NCBI RefSeq assembly: GCF_002127655.1
Contig: NZ_NEHB01000006.1
Location: 89,427 to 153,426, forward strand
From: Janthinobacterium sp. GW456P
Lineage (GTDB): Bacteria; Pseudomonadota; Gammaproteobacteria; Burkholderiales; Burkholderiaceae_D
DNA: 64,000 nt
Direction of reading: 5' to 3'
Positions 52,639-63,480 of this stretch are shown here, in pieces. The notes under the pieces were generated by a model that saw only the letters and a list, made by a program, of their open reading frames with translations, did not search any database and was not told where the DNA came from. The position numbers and the translations under genes were made by a program. Numbering within the stretch: the first letter of the stretch is position 1; every line of letters begins with the position of its first letter.

Positions 52639-53668
52639 GTGTAGCGTTTTCCATGTGCGTTTGCGAACTGCCAGCGTGACAGCTTTGCGGCGCCGGTGGC
52701 GCCATGTTGCCGCCTTCAAAAAAATGGATCAGGCGCTGCGGCAGCCAGCGTGTTCTGCCCGGCAACTTGCCTGCCGCAAAGCCGACGTGGCCGCCGTGGC
52801 GCGGATACTCGAGCGTGACCGTCGGCGCGGCGCTGCGCGGCAGGAAGCGCCCGGGCAGGAAGGGATCATTTTGCGCATTCAGCACCAAGGTCGGCACGGT
52901 GATGTCCGGCAAGACGTGCTTGGCGCTGGCGCGGTGCCAGTAATCGTCGGCGTCGCGGTAGCCGTGCAGGGGCGCCGTGACGACATTGTCGAAGGCGTGC
53001 AAGTCGCGCGCGGCCAGCATGGCGTCGCGCGCAAACAGGCCGGGGAATTGCTCCAGCTTGGCCAGGCATTTCGGTTTGAGCGTGTTCAAAAACATGCGCG
53101 TATAGAACCGGTTGGCGCCGGAAGACAAGGCCTTGCCCCCTTGCGCCAGGTCCAGCGGGGCCGATACGGCCGTGGCCGCATCGATGAAATCGGCCTGGTG
53201 CTGCGACTGGCCCAGCCAGCACAGCAGGGCGTTGCCGCCCAGCGAGACGCCGGCCGCGTAGAATTTTCCCGTGGCGCGCGGGCGCAGGCGCCGCACGATC
53301 CAGTCCACTTCCTGCGCATCGCCCGAATGGTAGAAGCGGGGCGCCAGGTTCGCTTCGCCCGAGCAGCCGCGAAAATGCGGCACGGCGCCCGACCAGCCGC
53401 GCGCGGCCACCTCGGCCATCAGGGCGCGCGCGTAATGGCTGTCCGACGAGCCTTCCAGGCCGTGGAACAGCACCACGAAAGGCTGGCCAGGCTGGCCGTC
53501 GACCAGGTCGACGTCGACGAAGTCGCCATCGGGCGCTTGCCAGCGTTCGCGGCGGAAGGGCACGGCAGGCTTGGCGAGGCACACGGCCGGATAAATCGTC
53601 TGCGCGTGGCCGCCTGGCAGCCAGAGCGGGGCGGTGTAGGAGGCGTTGTAAATAAGAGGCAAAGACAT
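52631..53668 (-). CDS. alpha/beta hydrolase, YheT family
   Basis: A 345-residue hydrolase. N-terminal LPGGHAQTIYPA is the YheT/EMB8 hallmark; oxyanion region VVLFHGLEGSSDSHYA; nucleophile S142 in AGVSLGGN; acid Asp in LNAQNDPFLP; catalytic His in RHGGHVGF. Members are esterases of unknown physiological substrate. The start overlaps the stop of the upstream NTF2-like gene by one base (TGATG), and the stop overlaps the next gene, making a tightly coupled three-gene minus-strand operon. Confidence 0.88.
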   Translation of the reverse strand: MSLPLIYNASYTAPLWLPGGHAQTIYPAVCLAKPAVPFRRERWQAPDGDFVDVDLVDGQPGQPFVVLFHGLEGSSDSHYARALMAEVAARGWSGAVPHFRGCSGEANLAPRFYHSGDAQEVDWIVRRLRPRATGKFYAAGVSLGGNALLCWLGQSQHQADFIDAATAVSAPLDLAQGGKALSSGANRFYTRMFLNTLKPKCLAKLEQFPGLFARDAMLAARDLHAFDNVVTAPLHGYRDADDYWHRASAKHVLPDITVPTLVLNAQNDPFLPGRFLPRSAAPTVTLEYPRHGGHVGFAAGKLPGRTRWLPQRLIHFFEGGNMAPPAPQSCHAGSSQTHMENATHG

Positions 53669-54093
53669 CAGTGCAGGATCTGCGTTCCCGCAACGTCGGC
53701 CGGCGCGCCACCGGGGGCGATGGAGGCGTGGTGCAGCACGATGCGCCAGCCGCGCGGCGTTTTCACGTACACATTCGTCGCCAGCAGATGCGCCGGACCG
53801 CCTTCTTCCTGGGTGACGCCTTCGATCACCGTGTGCACCGAACTCATCAGATTGTGCGTTTCATGCAGCTGCGCCGGCACGATGTGCAGGCCGCCGCCTG
53901 CCAGGATGGTTTCCCACGAGGCACGGATGGCGGCATGACCGATCAGGCGCGCGCCGCCCGGGTGGATGCAGACGATCTCTTCATCGTCGGCCCATAGCGC
54001 CATCAGCGCTTCGAGGTCGGCGCGGTGCAAGGCATCGTAGAACGCCGCCTCGACTTCGGCGGCGCTGCCATTGAGTTCTTTCAGACGTTTCAT
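53668..54093 (-). CDS. NTF2/SnoaL-like domain protein
   Basis: A 141-residue protein with the SnoaL-type cone fold pattern: AAFYDALHRADLEALMALWADDEEIVCIHPGGARLIG then ATNVYVKTPRGWRIVLHHAS. Such domains bind small hydrophobic ligands or act as isomerase-like enzymes; function unknown. GGAG lies six bases before the ATG. First gene of the NTF2-yheT-DUF2946 set. Confidence 0.82.
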   Translation of the reverse strand: MKRLKELNGSAAEVEAAFYDALHRADLEALMALWADDEEIVCIHPGGARLIGHAAIRASWETILAGGGLHIVPAQLHETHNLMSSVHTVIEGVTQEEGGPAHLLATNVYVKTPRGWRIVLHHASIAPGGAPADVAGTQILH

Positions 54094-54167
54094 GACGACT
54101 CCGGCGTGAGCGGTACAGCTAGGTGTGCAAATGAAAACGGCGCGCTGGGGGCGCGCCGCTGGGCAGT

Positions 54168-54362
54168 TTAATGATGGCCGGCGCTGGCGCCTTCCTTCAG
54201 GGTGTAGGCCGTGCCGCAGTACGGGCACTTGGCGACGCCGTCCTTGTTAAATTCCAGGAACACGCGCGGATGCGACGACCACAGCGGCATGGCCGGGTTA
54301 GGGCAGTGGGCTGGCAAGTCTTTACCGTCGAGTTCGACCGCTGGCTGGGTGGTTTTTGTCAT
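54168..54362 (-). CDS. zinc-finger (CHCC) protein
   Basis: A 64-residue protein with Cys20, His31, Cys46 and Cys49 spaced as in the zf-CHCC family (C-x10-H-x14-C-x2-C), with CPNPAMPLWSSHPRVFLEF and KCPYCGTAYTLK. Related to the NDUFS6 subunit fold of complex I; in bacteria the role is unknown. ATG chosen at TKTTQPAV, giving the family length. The 74-base gap before the NTF2 gene has no terminator, so it may head that transcript. The 258 bases before azlC hold no gene that I can support. Confidence 0.82.
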   Translation of the reverse strand: MTKTTQPAVELDGKDLPAHCPNPAMPLWSSHPRVFLEFNKDGVAKCPYCGTAYTLKEGASAGHH

Positions 54363-54620
54363 CTTGTCATGCTCCGTGAGGCTGTATGGATGGAAGTCGG
54401 CTGCTGCCAAAAGCACGATTTTAACGGATTCAGGCAGACAGCAAAAATCATGGCTAAAATGGCGGCTTGATCATCTTCGGCTGCGGCGCGGGTTTTCGCG
54501 GAAATATGGCGGCTGCAGCGCCACACTGACTGGATTTGCCTTGCCGGTATCACCGTTGCGGAGCCGACCTCCGCGCACCATTGTTGTGCAGTTACCACAG
54601 TGCGCCCGCCGGAGCGCCGC

Positions 54621-55355
54621 GTGAACGCCGTCCCGGCCACCAAGGACGACGCCCTGCTGAAAGATGCCTGGCGCGCCGGCCTGAGCCTGGGCGCGCCCAC
54701 CCTGCTGGGCATTGCCGCCTGGGGCATGGTGGTGGGCGTGGCCATGGTGAAAAGCGGCCTGACGGTGGCGCAGGCGGGGGCCATGACCCTGTTTGTCTTT
54801 GCCGGCTCGGCCCAGCTCGCGTCTCTGCCCCTGCTGGCGGCCCAGGCGCCCGTGTGGGTGATCTTCGCCACGGCCCTCGTCGTCAATTTGCGTTTTGTCA
54901 TCTTTTCCGTGCTGCTGGCCCCGCATTTTTCCCATCTGCCGTGGCGCCAGCGCTTTGCGCTCGGCTATGTGGCGGGCGATATCACCGTGGGCCTGTTCCT
55001 GCAGCGTTACCCGCACGAAACGCCGGACCCGGCCAAGCTGCCTTTCCTGAAAGGCTTGATCTACCCCAACTGGCTGGCCTGGCAGATCGGTTCCTGCATC
55101 GGCATCGTGCTGGGCGCCGTCGTGCCGGCCGAGTGGGGCCTGGGCTTTGCGGGCACCCTGGCGATCCTGTGCGTGACGGTACCGCTGATCCTCAGCCGCG
55201 CCGCCCTGTGCGGCGTGCTGGTGGCGGGCACGGTGGCCGTGCTGGCGTTCAGCCTGCCGTATAAGCTGGGCCTGCTGGTGGCCGTCGTGGTGGGCATGGT
55301 CAGCGCCATGGCCGTGGAAGAGTTGACAGAAAAATGGACCAAACGCCATGTTTGA
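54621..55355 (+). CDS. azlC: branched-chain amino acid exporter large subunit AzlC
   Basis: A 244-residue membrane protein with seven or eight helices. FAGSAQLASLPLLAA and NLRFVIFSVLLAPH (near residues 65-105) are AzlC/YgaZ hallmarks; VLVAGTVAVLAFSLPYKLGLLVA is the C-terminal helix pair. With AzlD it exports branched-chain amino acids or azaleucine. I chose the GTG preceded by GGAG at six bases; another GTG 21 bases upstream is possible. Its stop overlaps azlD by eight bases. Confidence 0.88.
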   Translation: MNAVPATKDDALLKDAWRAGLSLGAPTLLGIAAWGMVVGVAMVKSGLTVAQAGAMTLFVFAGSAQLASLPLLAAQAPVWVIFATALVVNLRFVIFSVLLAPHFSHLPWRQRFALGYVAGDITVGLFLQRYPHETPDPAKLPFLKGLIYPNWLAWQIGSCIGIVLGAVVPAEWGLGFAGTLAILCVTVPLILSRAALCGVLVAGTVAVLAFSLPYKLGLLVAVVVGMVSAMAVEELTEKWTKRHV

Positions 55356-55698
55356 CGGCATCGACTTGGGCAGGGCCGACGTGTGGATCGCCATCGCCGT
55401 GCTGGTGGTGGCAACGGCTGCCACGCGCAGCACCTTCTGGCTGATCGGCCATCACATCACGATTCCGCGCCGCGTGGGCGAGATGCTGCGCTATGCGCCG
55501 GCCTGCGCGCTGGCGGCCATCATCGCGCCCGACATGCTGATGGAAGGGCAGCAAATCCACTTGGAGTTATCGAATTTGAAACTCTTGTCGGGTATTGCCG
55601 CCACGCTCTTTTTCGTGATTCGCCGCAATATGCTGCAAACCATCGTGTTCGGCATGCTGGTTTTCACGGGCTTGCGACTGTTGCACGTTTTTCAGTAA
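55348..55698 (+). CDS. azlD: branched-chain amino acid exporter small subunit AzlD
   Basis: A 116-residue protein with four helices, containing [26 protein letters not shown] and [16 protein letters not shown], the AzlD/YgaH signatures. Forms the exporter with AzlC, with coupled translation through the overlap. No regulator gene is adjacent. Confidence 0.88.
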   Translation: MFDGIDLGRADVWIAIAVLVVATAATRSTFWLIGHHITIPRRVGEMLRYAPACALAAIIAPDMLMEGQQIHLELSNLKLLSGIAATLFFVIRRNMLQTIVFGMLVFTGLRLLHVFQ

Positions 55699-55775
55699 AG
55701 CAGGACAAATCGGCGATTTGCGCTGGGCATTGCGGTAAAATAGCGCACTTCCTTCCACTCGTCATCTGGATCGCC

Positions 55776-56987
55776 ATGTCAGCTGTTCTCAACTTCATCC
55801 GTCTGCAAGATTTGATCGCCCAAAATGCACTGCAAGGCAAGCGCGTGTTCATCCGCGCCGACCTGAACGTCCCGCAAGATGACAGTGGCAAGATCACCGA
55901 AGATACGCGCATCCGCGCTTCGGTGCCGGCCATCCGTGCCGCCCTCGACGCTGGCGCTGCCGTGATGGTGACGTCGCACCTGGGCCGTCCGACGGAAGGC
56001 GAGTTCAAGCCGGCCGACAGCCTGGCGCCCGTGGCGGCCCGCTTGTCCGAGCTGCTGGGCCAGGAAGTTGCACTGAAACAAAATTGGATCGATGGCGCCG
56101 GCCTGGACAATCTGGCCGCCGGCCAGGTGGTTCTGCTGGAAAACGTGCGCGTCAACAAGGGCGAAAAGAAAAACAGCGATGAGCTGGCGCAAAAAATGGC
56201 GAAATTGTGCGATATCTACGTCAATGACGCGTTCGGCACGGCCCATCGCGCGGAAGCATCCACGCACGGCATCGCCAAGTTCGCGCCCGTCGCCTGCGCC
56301 GGCCCGCTGCTGGCCGCCGAACTCGATGCGCTGGGCAAAGCGCTGCACGCGCCCGCCCGCCCGCTGCTGGCCATCGTTGCCGGTTCGAAAGTATCGAGCA
56401 AGCTGACCATTTTGAAAGCCCTGTCCGACAAGGTCGATAACCTGATCGTCGGCGGCGGCATCGCCAACACCTTCATGAAGGCCGTCGGCTTGAACGTCGG
56501 CAAGTCCCTGGTGGAAGCGGAACTGGTCGACGAAGCCCGCGCCATCATCGACATCATGGCCAAGCGCGGCGCGCAAGTGCCGATTCCCGTCGACGTCGTG
56601 TGCGCCAAGGAGTTTTCGCCGACAGCCTCCGCCACCGTCAAGGACGTGGCCGACGTGGCGGACGACGACATGATCCTCGATATCGGCCCGAAAACGGCGG
56701 CCTTGCTGGCGCAGCAGATCGCCGCCGCCGGCACCATCGTGTGGAACGGCCCCGTCGGCGTGTTCGAATTCGACCAGTTCGGCAACGGCACCAAGACCCT
56801 GGCCCTGGCCATTGCCGAGTCGAAAGCATTCTCGATCGCCGGCGGTGGCGACACCCTGGCGGCGATTGCCAAATACGACATTACCGATAAAATCAGCTAT
56901 ATCTCGACGGGCGGCGGCGCTTTCCTGGAGTTCCTGGAAGGCAAGACGCTCCCAGCGGTCGAGATCCTGATGCAGCGCGCCGCGTAA
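55776..56987 (+). CDS. pgk: phosphoglycerate kinase
   Basis: Glycolytic ATP-forming step from 1,3-bisphosphoglycerate. The 403-residue protein has [12 protein letters not shown] near the N-terminus, [27 protein letters not shown], and the nucleotide-site motif GGGDTLAAI near the C-terminus. The ATG at [12 protein letters not shown] gives the right length; a 131-codon extension upstream overlaps azlD. TAAAATAGCG at 55736-55745 could be its -10 region. A hairpin terminator follows. Confidence 0.96.
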   Translation: MSAVLNFIRLQDLIAQNALQGKRVFIRADLNVPQDDSGKITEDTRIRASVPAIRAALDAGAAVMVTSHLGRPTEGEFKPADSLAPVAARLSELLGQEVALKQNWIDGAGLDNLAAGQVVLLENVRVNKGEKKNSDELAQKMAKLCDIYVNDAFGTAHRAEASTHGIAKFAPVACAGPLLAAELDALGKALHAPARPLLAIVAGSKVSSKLTILKALSDKVDNLIVGGGIANTFMKAVGLNVGKSLVEAELVDEARAIIDIMAKRGAQVPIPVDVVCAKEFSPTASATVKDVADVADDDMILDIGPKTAALLAQQIAAAGTIVWNGPVGVFEFDQFGNGTKTLALAIAESKAFSIAGGGDTLAAIAKYDITDKISYISTGGGAFLEFLEGKTLPAVEILMQRAA

Positions 56988-57013
56988 GGCGCTGCAGTTA
57001 GCCGTTCAGTACC

Positions 57014-57039
57014 AAGCGCAGCCTGACCGCTGCGCTTTT
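57014..57039 (+). terminator. terminator between pgk and pyk
   Basis: Nine-base stem AAGCGCAGC / GCTGCGCTT with loop CTGACC and a short TTTT. The T-run is short, so partial read-through into pyk is plausible. Confidence 0.6.
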
Positions 57040-57100
57040 ACCTTGCCGGGCGGCCCAGCCGCCAGGTCTTGCTCACCTTCGCTCGCGCACAAGGATTCCT

Positions 57101-58549
57101 ATGCCACGCGGTACAAAAATCGTAGCAACAATCGGCCCCGCCTCCACCGACTTCGATATCCTGGTGAAAATGATACGTGCGGGCGTCGACGTGGTGCGCT
57201 TGAATTTTTCCCACGGCAAGGCGCAGGACCATATCGACCGCGCGGCGCTGGTGCGCCTGGCGGCGCTTGAATGCGGCCGCGAAGTGGCCATCATGGCCGA
57301 CATGCAGGGGCCGAAGATTCGCGTCGGCAAGTTTGAAAACACGCGCATTCAGCTCGAAGCGGGCGAGCGCTTCATCCTCGACGCGAAGTGGGGCGAAAAC
57401 GGCGAACTGGGCAACCAGGAGCGGGTCGGCCTCGACTACAAGGCCTTGCCGCGCGACCTGCACAAGGGCGACGTGCTGCTGCTGAACGACGGCCTCATCG
57501 TGCTGATCGTCGAGCGCATTCACGGCAGCGAAATCCACACCACCGTCAAGATCGGCGGCGAGTTGTCGAACAACAAGGGCATCAATCGCCAGGGCGGCGG
57601 CCTGTCCGCGCCCGCGCTGACGGCCAAGGATATGGAAGATATCAAGACGGCCATGAGTTTCCAGGCCGACTATCTGGCCATTTCCTTCCCGAAATGCGCG
57701 ACCGATATGGAAATGGCGCGCCAGCTGGCCAATATCGCTGGCGAACCGTACCACCACAAGCCGATGATGATCGCCAAGATCGAACGCGCGGAAGCGATCC
57801 CTGCCCTGCAGGAAATTCTGGACGCGTCCGACGGCATCATGGTGGCGCGCGGCGACCTGGCCGTGGAAGTGGGCAACGCGGCCGTGCCGGCCCTGCAGAA
57901 ACGCATGATCAAGATGGCGCGCGCCTCGAACAAGCTGGCGATCACGGCCACGCAGATGATGGAATCGATGATCGTCAACGCCGTGCCGACGCGCGCCGAA
58001 GTGTCCGACGTGGCGAATGCCGTGCTCGACGGCACGGATGCCGTCATGACGTCGGCCGAGACGGCCTCGGGCAAGTACCCGATCGAGACGGTGGAAATGA
58101 TGGCCGCCATCTGCGTGGAAGCGGAACAGTCCGAATACAACAAGCTCGATGCCGATTTCCTCAACGTCACGTTTACGCGCATCGACCAGTCGATCGCATA
58201 TGGCGCCCTGTTCACGGCCCACCATTTGCGCGTCAAAGCCATCGTGGCCCTGACGGAATCCGGTTCCACCGCCTTGTGGATGAGCCGCCACAGCATCGAC
58301 ACACCGATCTACGCGCTCACGCCCAGCGTGACCACTTTGCGCAAAGCCGCGCTGTACCGCAATGTTCGGGCGTATCATCTGATGCAGAATGCGCCGAGCG
58401 CGCAAGTGCTGAAGCAGGCGGAAGAGCTGCTGGTGGCGCAGGGCATCGTCAAAAAGGGCGACATGATCGTCGTCACCTGGGGTGAACCGATGGGCCAGGT
58501 GGGTGGTACTAACGCCCTGAAGATTGTCACAGTCGGCGAGTTCGAGTAA
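57101..58549 (+). CDS. pyk: pyruvate kinase
   Basis: Final glycolytic step to pyruvate and ATP. The 482-residue protein has TKIVATIGPAS at the start, RLNFSHG, MADMQGPKIRVG, the catalytic motif MMIAKIERAEAI (Lys for phosphoryl transfer) with DGIMVARGDLAVE, and TATQMMESMI. A C-terminal allosteric domain is complete. AAGGA lies five bases before the ATG. Lies between pgk and fba, all on the plus strand. Confidence 0.96.
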   Translation: MPRGTKIVATIGPASTDFDILVKMIRAGVDVVRLNFSHGKAQDHIDRAALVRLAALECGREVAIMADMQGPKIRVGKFENTRIQLEAGERFILDAKWGENGELGNQERVGLDYKALPRDLHKGDVLLLNDGLIVLIVERIHGSEIHTTVKIGGELSNNKGINRQGGGLSAPALTAKDMEDIKTAMSFQADYLAISFPKCATDMEMARQLANIAGEPYHHKPMMIAKIERAEAIPALQEILDASDGIMVARGDLAVEVGNAAVPALQKRMIKMARASNKLAITATQMMESMIVNAVPTRAEVSDVANAVLDGTDAVMTSAETASGKYPIETVEMMAAICVEAEQSEYNKLDADFLNVTFTRIDQSIAYGALFTAHHLRVKAIVALTESGSTALWMSRHSIDTPIYALTPSVTTLRKAALYRNVRAYHLMQNAPSAQVLKQAEELLVAQGIVKKGDMIVVTWGEPMGQVGGTNALKIVTVGEFE

Positions 58550-58642
58550 GTTCTAGTTTAGTTGAAAGAATTCAGGCGCCGCCGCGGTTATTGACCACCG
58601 CGAAGCGCCGCAACGGTTTCTATTGTTATCTGGAGTATTACC

Positions 58643-59707
58643 ATGTCTCTCGTATCCATGCGTCAACTGCTGGACCATGCCGCCGAAAACGGTTATGGCA
58701 TTCCTGCTTTCAACGTCAACAACCTGGAGCAAGTGCAAGCCATCATGGCCGCCGCCGATGCGCTCAACAGCCCGGTGATCATGCAAGCGTCCGCTGGCGC
58801 GCGCAAGTACGCCGGTGAAGCGTTTCTGCGCCACCTGATCGACGCGGCCGTCGAAGCGTATCCGCACATCCCCGTCGTCATGCACCAGGATCACGGCCAG
58901 TCGCCGGCCGTCTGCATGGCCGCCATCCGCTCGGGTTTTACGTCCGTGATGATGGACGGTTCGCTGGAAGCGGACGGCAAGTCCGTCGCTTCGTATGAAT
59001 ACAACGTGGAAGTGTCGCGCGAAGTGGTGAAATTCTCGCACGCCATCGGCGTGACGGTGGAAGCGGAACTGGGCGTGCTCGGTTCGCTGGAAACCATGAA
59101 GGGCGACAAGGAAGACGGCCACGGCGCCGACGGCACCATGACCCGCGAGCAACTGCTGACGGACGTGGCGCAAGCGGCCGACTTCGTGCAGCGCACCCAG
59201 TGCGACGCCCTGGCGATCGCCATCGGCACCTCGCACGGCGCCTACAAATTCACGCGCAAGCCGACGGGCGACATCCTGGCCATCGACCGCATCAAGGAAA
59301 TCCACGCGCGCATCCCGAACACCCACCTGGTGATGCACGGCTCTTCGTCGGTGCCGCAGGAATTGCTGGCCATCATCCGCGAATTCGGCGGCGACATGAA
59401 GGAAACCTACGGCGTGCCTGTCGAGGAAATCCAGGAAGGCATCCGTCACGGCGTGCGCAAGATCAACATCGACACCGACATCCGCCTGGCGATGACGGCC
59501 GCGATCCGCAAATACCTGTTTGAAAATCCGTCGAAATTCGACCCGCGCGACTACCTGAAGCCAGCCCGTCTTGCTGCAGAGCAAATCGTGCGCGCCCGCA
59601 TGCAGGCGTTCGGCTGCGAAGGCCAGGCGTCGAAGATCAAGCCGATCACGATGGAAAAAATGGCCGAGCGCTACAAGGCCGGCGAGCTGGCGCAAATTGT
59701 GAAGTAA
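58643..59707 (+). CDS. fba: class II fructose-bisphosphate aldolase
   Basis: Zinc-dependent aldolase of 354 residues. The metal and acid-base residues lie in MHQDHG (D83, H84); further motifs are [26 protein letters not shown] and INIDTDIR. Length and sequence suit the CbbA/Calvin-type class IIB enzymes of proteobacteria. TGGAG precedes the ATG, 93 bases after pyk. A strong terminator closes the gene. Confidence 0.96.
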   Translation: MSLVSMRQLLDHAAENGYGIPAFNVNNLEQVQAIMAAADALNSPVIMQASAGARKYAGEAFLRHLIDAAVEAYPHIPVVMHQDHGQSPAVCMAAIRSGFTSVMMDGSLEADGKSVASYEYNVEVSREVVKFSHAIGVTVEAELGVLGSLETMKGDKEDGHGADGTMTREQLLTDVAQAADFVQRTQCDALAIAIGTSHGAYKFTRKPTGDILAIDRIKEIHARIPNTHLVMHGSSSVPQELLAIIREFGGDMKETYGVPVEEIQEGIRHGVRKINIDTDIRLAMTAAIRKYLFENPSKFDPRDYLKPARLAAEQIVRARMQAFGCEGQASKIKPITMEKMAERYKAGELAQIVK

Positions 59708-59721
59708 AATTCTGTCTGGAA

Positions 59722-59753
59722 CGGGCCGGAGGCTCCCCTCCGTGCCCGATTTT
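59722..59753 (+). terminator. rho-independent terminator after fba
   Basis: Stem CGGGCCGGAGG paired with CCTCCG-T-GCCCG (one bulge), loop CTCC, then ATTTT. Separates the glycolytic genes from the purine operon. Confidence 0.9.
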
Positions 59754-59811
59754 CTCGACCGGCAAGCGCCCCCTGCCTGCCGGTTTCGTTTCATCCAACT
59801 ACTCCCCCGCT

Positions 59812-60705
59812 ATGAACAGCCTCTATCAGACTTCCATCCATTCCCTGCCATTGCTGGGCCACGGCAAGGTCCGCGACAACTACGCCGTTGGCGACGACAA
59901 GATCCTGATCGTCACCACGGACCGCCTGTCGGCCTTCGATGTCGTCATGAACGAGCCTATCCCCGGCAAGGGCAAGGTCCTCAACCAGATGAGCGATTTC
60001 TGGTTCGAGAAACTCGGCCATATCGTGCCGAACCACCTGACCGGCGTGGCGCCGGAATCGGTGGTGGCGCCGGAGGAAGTGGAACAAGTCAAGGGCCGCG
60101 CCGTCGTGGCCAAGCGTTTGAAGCCGATCATGGTCGAGGCGGTCGTGCGCGGCTACATCATCGGTTCGGGCTGGAAAGATTACCAGGACACGGGCAGCAT
60201 CTGCGGCATCGCGCTGCCAGCCGGCCTGCAACAGGCGGAAAAGCTGCCGCAGCCGATCTTCACTCCGGCAGCCAAGGCCGAGCTGGGCGAGCATGACGAA
60301 AACATCAGCTTTGCGGAAATGGAACAGCGTATCGGTGCCGACCTGGCCGCCAAGATGCGCGACGTCGCCATTGCCCTGTACAAGACGGCCGCCGAATATG
60401 CGGCCACGCGCGGCATCATCATCGCCGACACCAAATTCGAATTCGGCCTGGACGACAACGGCGTCATGCATCTGATGGATGAAGTGCTGACGGCCGACTC
60501 GTCGCGCTTCTGGCCCGCCGATTCCTACCAGCCTGGCATTTCGCCACCGTCGTTCGACAAGCAATTTGTGCGCGACTACCTGGAAACGTTGACCTGGGGC
60601 AAGACCGCACCGGCGCCCGCGCTGCCGGCCGACGTCATCGAAAAAACCCAGGCCAAGTATTTCGAAGCCATCGAACGCCTGACGGGCGAGAAGCTGAAGG
60701 CCTGA
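59812..60705 (+). CDS. purC: phosphoribosylaminoimidazole-succinocarboxamide synthase
   Basis: SAICAR synthase, ATP-dependent coupling of aspartate to CAIR. The 297-residue protein has [32 protein letters not shown], the [20 protein letters not shown] segment and [13 protein letters not shown], all typical. It is of the longer type used with purE-purK in betaproteobacteria. Only one base separates it from purE, which marks the start of a purC-purE-purK-sua5 operon. Confidence 0.96.
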   Translation: MNSLYQTSIHSLPLLGHGKVRDNYAVGDDKILIVTTDRLSAFDVVMNEPIPGKGKVLNQMSDFWFEKLGHIVPNHLTGVAPESVVAPEEVEQVKGRAVVAKRLKPIMVEAVVRGYIIGSGWKDYQDTGSICGIALPAGLQQAEKLPQPIFTPAAKAELGEHDENISFAEMEQRIGADLAAKMRDVAIALYKTAAEYAATRGIIIADTKFEFGLDDNGVMHLMDEVLTADSSRFWPADSYQPGISPPSFDKQFVRDYLETLTWGKTAPAPALPADVIEKTQAKYFEAIERLTGEKLKA

Positions 60706-60706
60706 C

Positions 60707-61204
60707 ATGAGCGAGCAGAATAAGCCGCTGGTCGGCGTCATCATGGGCTCGTCTTCGGACTGGGACGTGATGCAGAACGCGGTCGCCATCCTGAAGCAGT
60801 TTGGCGTGCCCTACGAAGCGCAAGTCATATCCGCGCACCGCATGCCCGACGAGATGTATGCGTATGCCAAGAGCGCGCGCGCGCGCGGCTTGCGCGCCAT
60901 CATCGCCGGCGCCGGCGGCGCCGCCCACCTGCCTGGCATGGTGGCCGCCATGACCATCGTGCCCGTGCTGGGTGTGCCCGTGCCGTCGAAATACCTGCGC
61001 GGCGAGGATTCCATGCTGTCGATCCTGCAAATGCCCAAGGGCGTGCCGGTGGCCACCTTCGCCATCGGCGAAGCGGGCGCGGCGAATGCGGCGCTGACGG
61101 CCGTGGCGATGCTTGCCGCCAACGACGATGCCCTGGCCGAGCAACTGGAAGCCTTCCGTGCCACGCAAACGGCCGCCGCCAAGGCCATGGTCTTGCCTGA
61201 ATAA
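60707..61204 (+). CDS. purE: N5-carboxyaminoimidazole ribonucleotide mutase
   Basis: Class I PurE of 165 residues converting N5-CAIR to CAIR. The motifs [23 protein letters not shown] and [14 protein letters not shown] are intact. It needs PurK to supply N5-CAIR, and PurK is encoded next, 15 bases downstream. ATG one base after the purC stop. Confidence 0.96.
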   Translation: MSEQNKPLVGVIMGSSSDWDVMQNAVAILKQFGVPYEAQVISAHRMPDEMYAYAKSARARGLRAIIAGAGGAAHLPGMVAAMTIVPVLGVPVPSKYLRGEDSMLSILQMPKGVPVATFAIGEAGAANAALTAVAMLAANDDALAEQLEAFRATQTAAAKAMVLPE

Positions 61205-61219
61205 TGTGCTTGAAAAATA

Positions 61220-62440
61220 ATGAATAGTAAATCGACTTCCCCATTGCTGCCCGCCGCCAACCCAACGGCATGGCTGGGCGTGATGGGCGGCGGCCAGCTC
61301 GGCCGCATGTTTGCCCAGGCCGCCCAGAGCATGGGCTATCAGGTTGCAGTTCTTGAACCTGTGCTGGAACCGGCCGCCACCTGCCCTGCGGGGCAGGTGG
61401 CGCAGCGCCTGGTCAATGCCGGCTACAGCGACCTTGACGGGCTCGACGCCCTGGCGGCGCAATGCCTGGCCGTCACCACCGAATTTGAGAACGTGCCGGC
61501 CGACAGCCTGTCGCGCCTGGCCGAACGCGTGTTCGTGGCGCCCAATGCCCATGGCGTGTCGGTGGCGCAAGACCGCATCGCGGAAAAGCGTTTCTTTGTC
61601 GACTGCGCGGCCAGGTCCGGCGTGCTGCCGGCGCCGCATACGGTGATCGCCACGCAGCTTGACATCGACAACATCGCCGACGACTTGCTGCCAGGTATTT
61701 TGAAAACCGTGCGCATGGGCTATGACGGCAAGGGCCAGTTCCGTGTGCGCACGCGCGACGAGGTGCGCGCCGCGTTCGCGGAAATGGGCGAGGTAACTTG
61801 CCTGCTGGAAAAGATGCTGCCGCTGGCGTACGAAGTGTCCGTGCTGACGGCGCGCGGCGCGGACGGCGCATCCGTCGTGTATCCGATCGCCGAAAACGTG
61901 CACCGCGACGGCGTGCTGTTTACCACCACGGTGCCGGGCCCGAACGTGTCGGACGACTGCGCCGCCAGGGCGCAGCGGGCGGCGCAAGCGATGGTTGCCG
62001 AACTCGGCTATGTCGGCGTGCTGTGCATCGAATTTTTCGTGCTCACCGACGGCAGCCTGGTGGTCAATGAAATGGCGCCGCGTCCGCACAACAGCGGCCA
62101 CTACACGATGGATGCCTGCGTCACCAGCCAGTTCGCGCAGCAGGTGCGGGCCATGGCGCGGCTGCCGCTGGGCGACGTGCGCCAGCATTCGCCGGCCGTG
62201 ATGCTCAACCTCCTCGGCGACGCCTGGTTTGCCGACGGCAGCGATAGCGCCTGCGATGTGGCCAATGAGCCGGCCTGGGACCGCATCCTGGCCTTGCCGG
62301 GCGCGTGTTTGCATCTGTACGGCAAGGACGATCCGCGCCGTGGCCGCAAGATGGGTCACCTGACCTTCATCGCGGCCACCTTGCCGGAGGCGCAGCAACG
62401 CCTGCGCGACGCTTGCCTGATCCTGGGAATCGCGCCGTGA
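61220..62440 (+). CDS. purK: N5-carboxyaminoimidazole ribonucleotide synthase
   Basis: ATP-grasp ligase of 406 residues making N5-CAIR from AIR, bicarbonate and ATP; carbonic anhydrase activity at the left of the window could help supply bicarbonate, though this is only inference. [18 protein letters not shown] opens the fold; [12 protein letters not shown] and [17 protein letters not shown] are PurK hallmarks. No clear ribosome binding site precedes the ATG, consistent with coupling to purE. Its last bases overlap the sua5 start. Confidence 0.96.
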   Translation: MNSKSTSPLLPAANPTAWLGVMGGGQLGRMFAQAAQSMGYQVAVLEPVLEPAATCPAGQVAQRLVNAGYSDLDGLDALAAQCLAVTTEFENVPADSLSRLAERVFVAPNAHGVSVAQDRIAEKRFFVDCAARSGVLPAPHTVIATQLDIDNIADDLLPGILKTVRMGYDGKGQFRVRTRDEVRAAFAEMGEVTCLLEKMLPLAYEVSVLTARGADGASVVYPIAENVHRDGVLFTTTVPGPNVSDDCAARAQRAAQAMVAELGYVGVLCIEFFVLTDGSLVVNEMAPRPHNSGHYTMDACVTSQFAQQVRAMARLPLGDVRQHSPAVMLNLLGDAWFADGSDSACDVANEPAWDRILALPGACLHLYGKDDPRRGRKMGHLTFIAATLPEAQQRLRDACLILGIAP

Positions 62441-63456
62441 GCGTGCCCGCACACGACTTGGCGGCCGCCGCCGCCGTGCTGGAAGCGGGCGGTCTCGTCG
62501 CTTTCCCGACGGAAACGGTGTATGGCCTCGGTGCCGATGCGGAAAACCCGGCCGCGGTGGCGCGCATCTATGAAGCCAAGGGCCGTCCCTCGGACCACCC
62601 GGTGATCGTGCACGTGGCGCCGGGCGCCGACCTGGCGCACTGGTCCGATGATATTCCCGTGGAAGCGCAGCAACTGGTGGCCGCCTTCTGGCCCGGTCCG
62701 CTGACCCTGATCGTCAAGCGCGCCGCGCATATTCCCGACGCCGTTTCCGGCGGCCAGGATACGGTGGGCTTGCGCTGCCCGTCGCACCCGGTGGCTATCG
62801 AATTGCTACGCACTTTCAAGGGCGGCAGCGGTGGCCTGGCGGCGCCGTCGGCGAACAAGTTCGGCAATGTCAGCCCCACCACGGCGCAGCACGTGCGCGA
62901 TGAATTCGCGGCGGAACTCGACAGCGGCTTGCTGGGCCTGGTACTCGACGGCGGGCAGAGCGACGTGGGCATCGAGTCGACCATCGTCGACTTGTCGCGC
63001 CTGGCCACGCATGGTCCCGTGTTGTTGCGTCCCGGCCATATCAGCAGCGAGCAGATCGCCGCCGTCATTGGCCGCGCACCGGCCGTGGCCGACGCGGCCG
63101 CACCGCGTGCCTCGGGCACCCTGGAATCGCACTATGCGCCACATACGCCTGTTGCGATGCAGCACAGCGACGACGTGCGCGCCACCTTGAACCGCCTGCT
63201 CAACGACGGGCGCCGCGTGGCGCTGATCCACTACTCGGATCTGCCGCCGGCCAGCGCCAGCGTGCGCCTGGCGGCCAGCCCGGAAAACTACGCACATGCG
63301 CTGTATGCCTCGCTGCGCAGGATGGACCAGGTCGGCGCTGAGCTGATCCTCGTCGAAGCGCCACCGACCGGCCCCGCGTGGCTCGGCGTCAACGACCGTT
63401 TGCGGCGTGCCGCGTTCGGCTCAAGTGGTATCTTGCAGCAATTCCTGTCCGTCTGA
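62437..63456 (+). CDS. L-threonylcarbamoyladenylate synthase (Sua5 type)
   Basis: First enzyme of the t6A37 tRNA modification, forming threonylcarbamoyl-AMP from threonine, bicarbonate and ATP. The YrdC domain (about 1-200) has [13 protein letters not shown] and KGRPSDHP (K48, R50); [15 protein letters not shown] and [10 protein letters not shown] follow. The extra C-terminal domain (about 210-339) makes it Sua5-like, unlike short E. coli TsaC. Start is a GTG overlapping the purK stop (GTGA), a second GTG lies two codons later. Ends at a strong terminator. Confidence 0.93.
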   Translation: MSVPAHDLAAAAAVLEAGGLVAFPTETVYGLGADAENPAAVARIYEAKGRPSDHPVIVHVAPGADLAHWSDDIPVEAQQLVAAFWPGPLTLIVKRAAHIPDAVSGGQDTVGLRCPSHPVAIELLRTFKGGSGGLAAPSANKFGNVSPTTAQHVRDEFAAELDSGLLGLVLDGGQSDVGIESTIVDLSRLATHGPVLLRPGHISSEQIAAVIGRAPAVADAAAPRASGTLESHYAPHTPVAMQHSDDVRATLNRLLNDGRRVALIHYSDLPPASASVRLAASPENYAHALYASLRRMDQVGAELILVEAPPTGPAWLGVNDRLRRAAFGSSGILQQFLSV

Positions 63457-63480
63457 AAAAAGCCCCGCAAGGGGCTTTTT
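63457..63480. terminator. terminator of the purCEK-sua5 operon
   Basis: AAAAAGCCCC / GGGGCTTTTT with a GCAA tetraloop, directly after the sua5 stop. Symmetrical A and T runs let it work in both directions. Confidence 0.94.
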
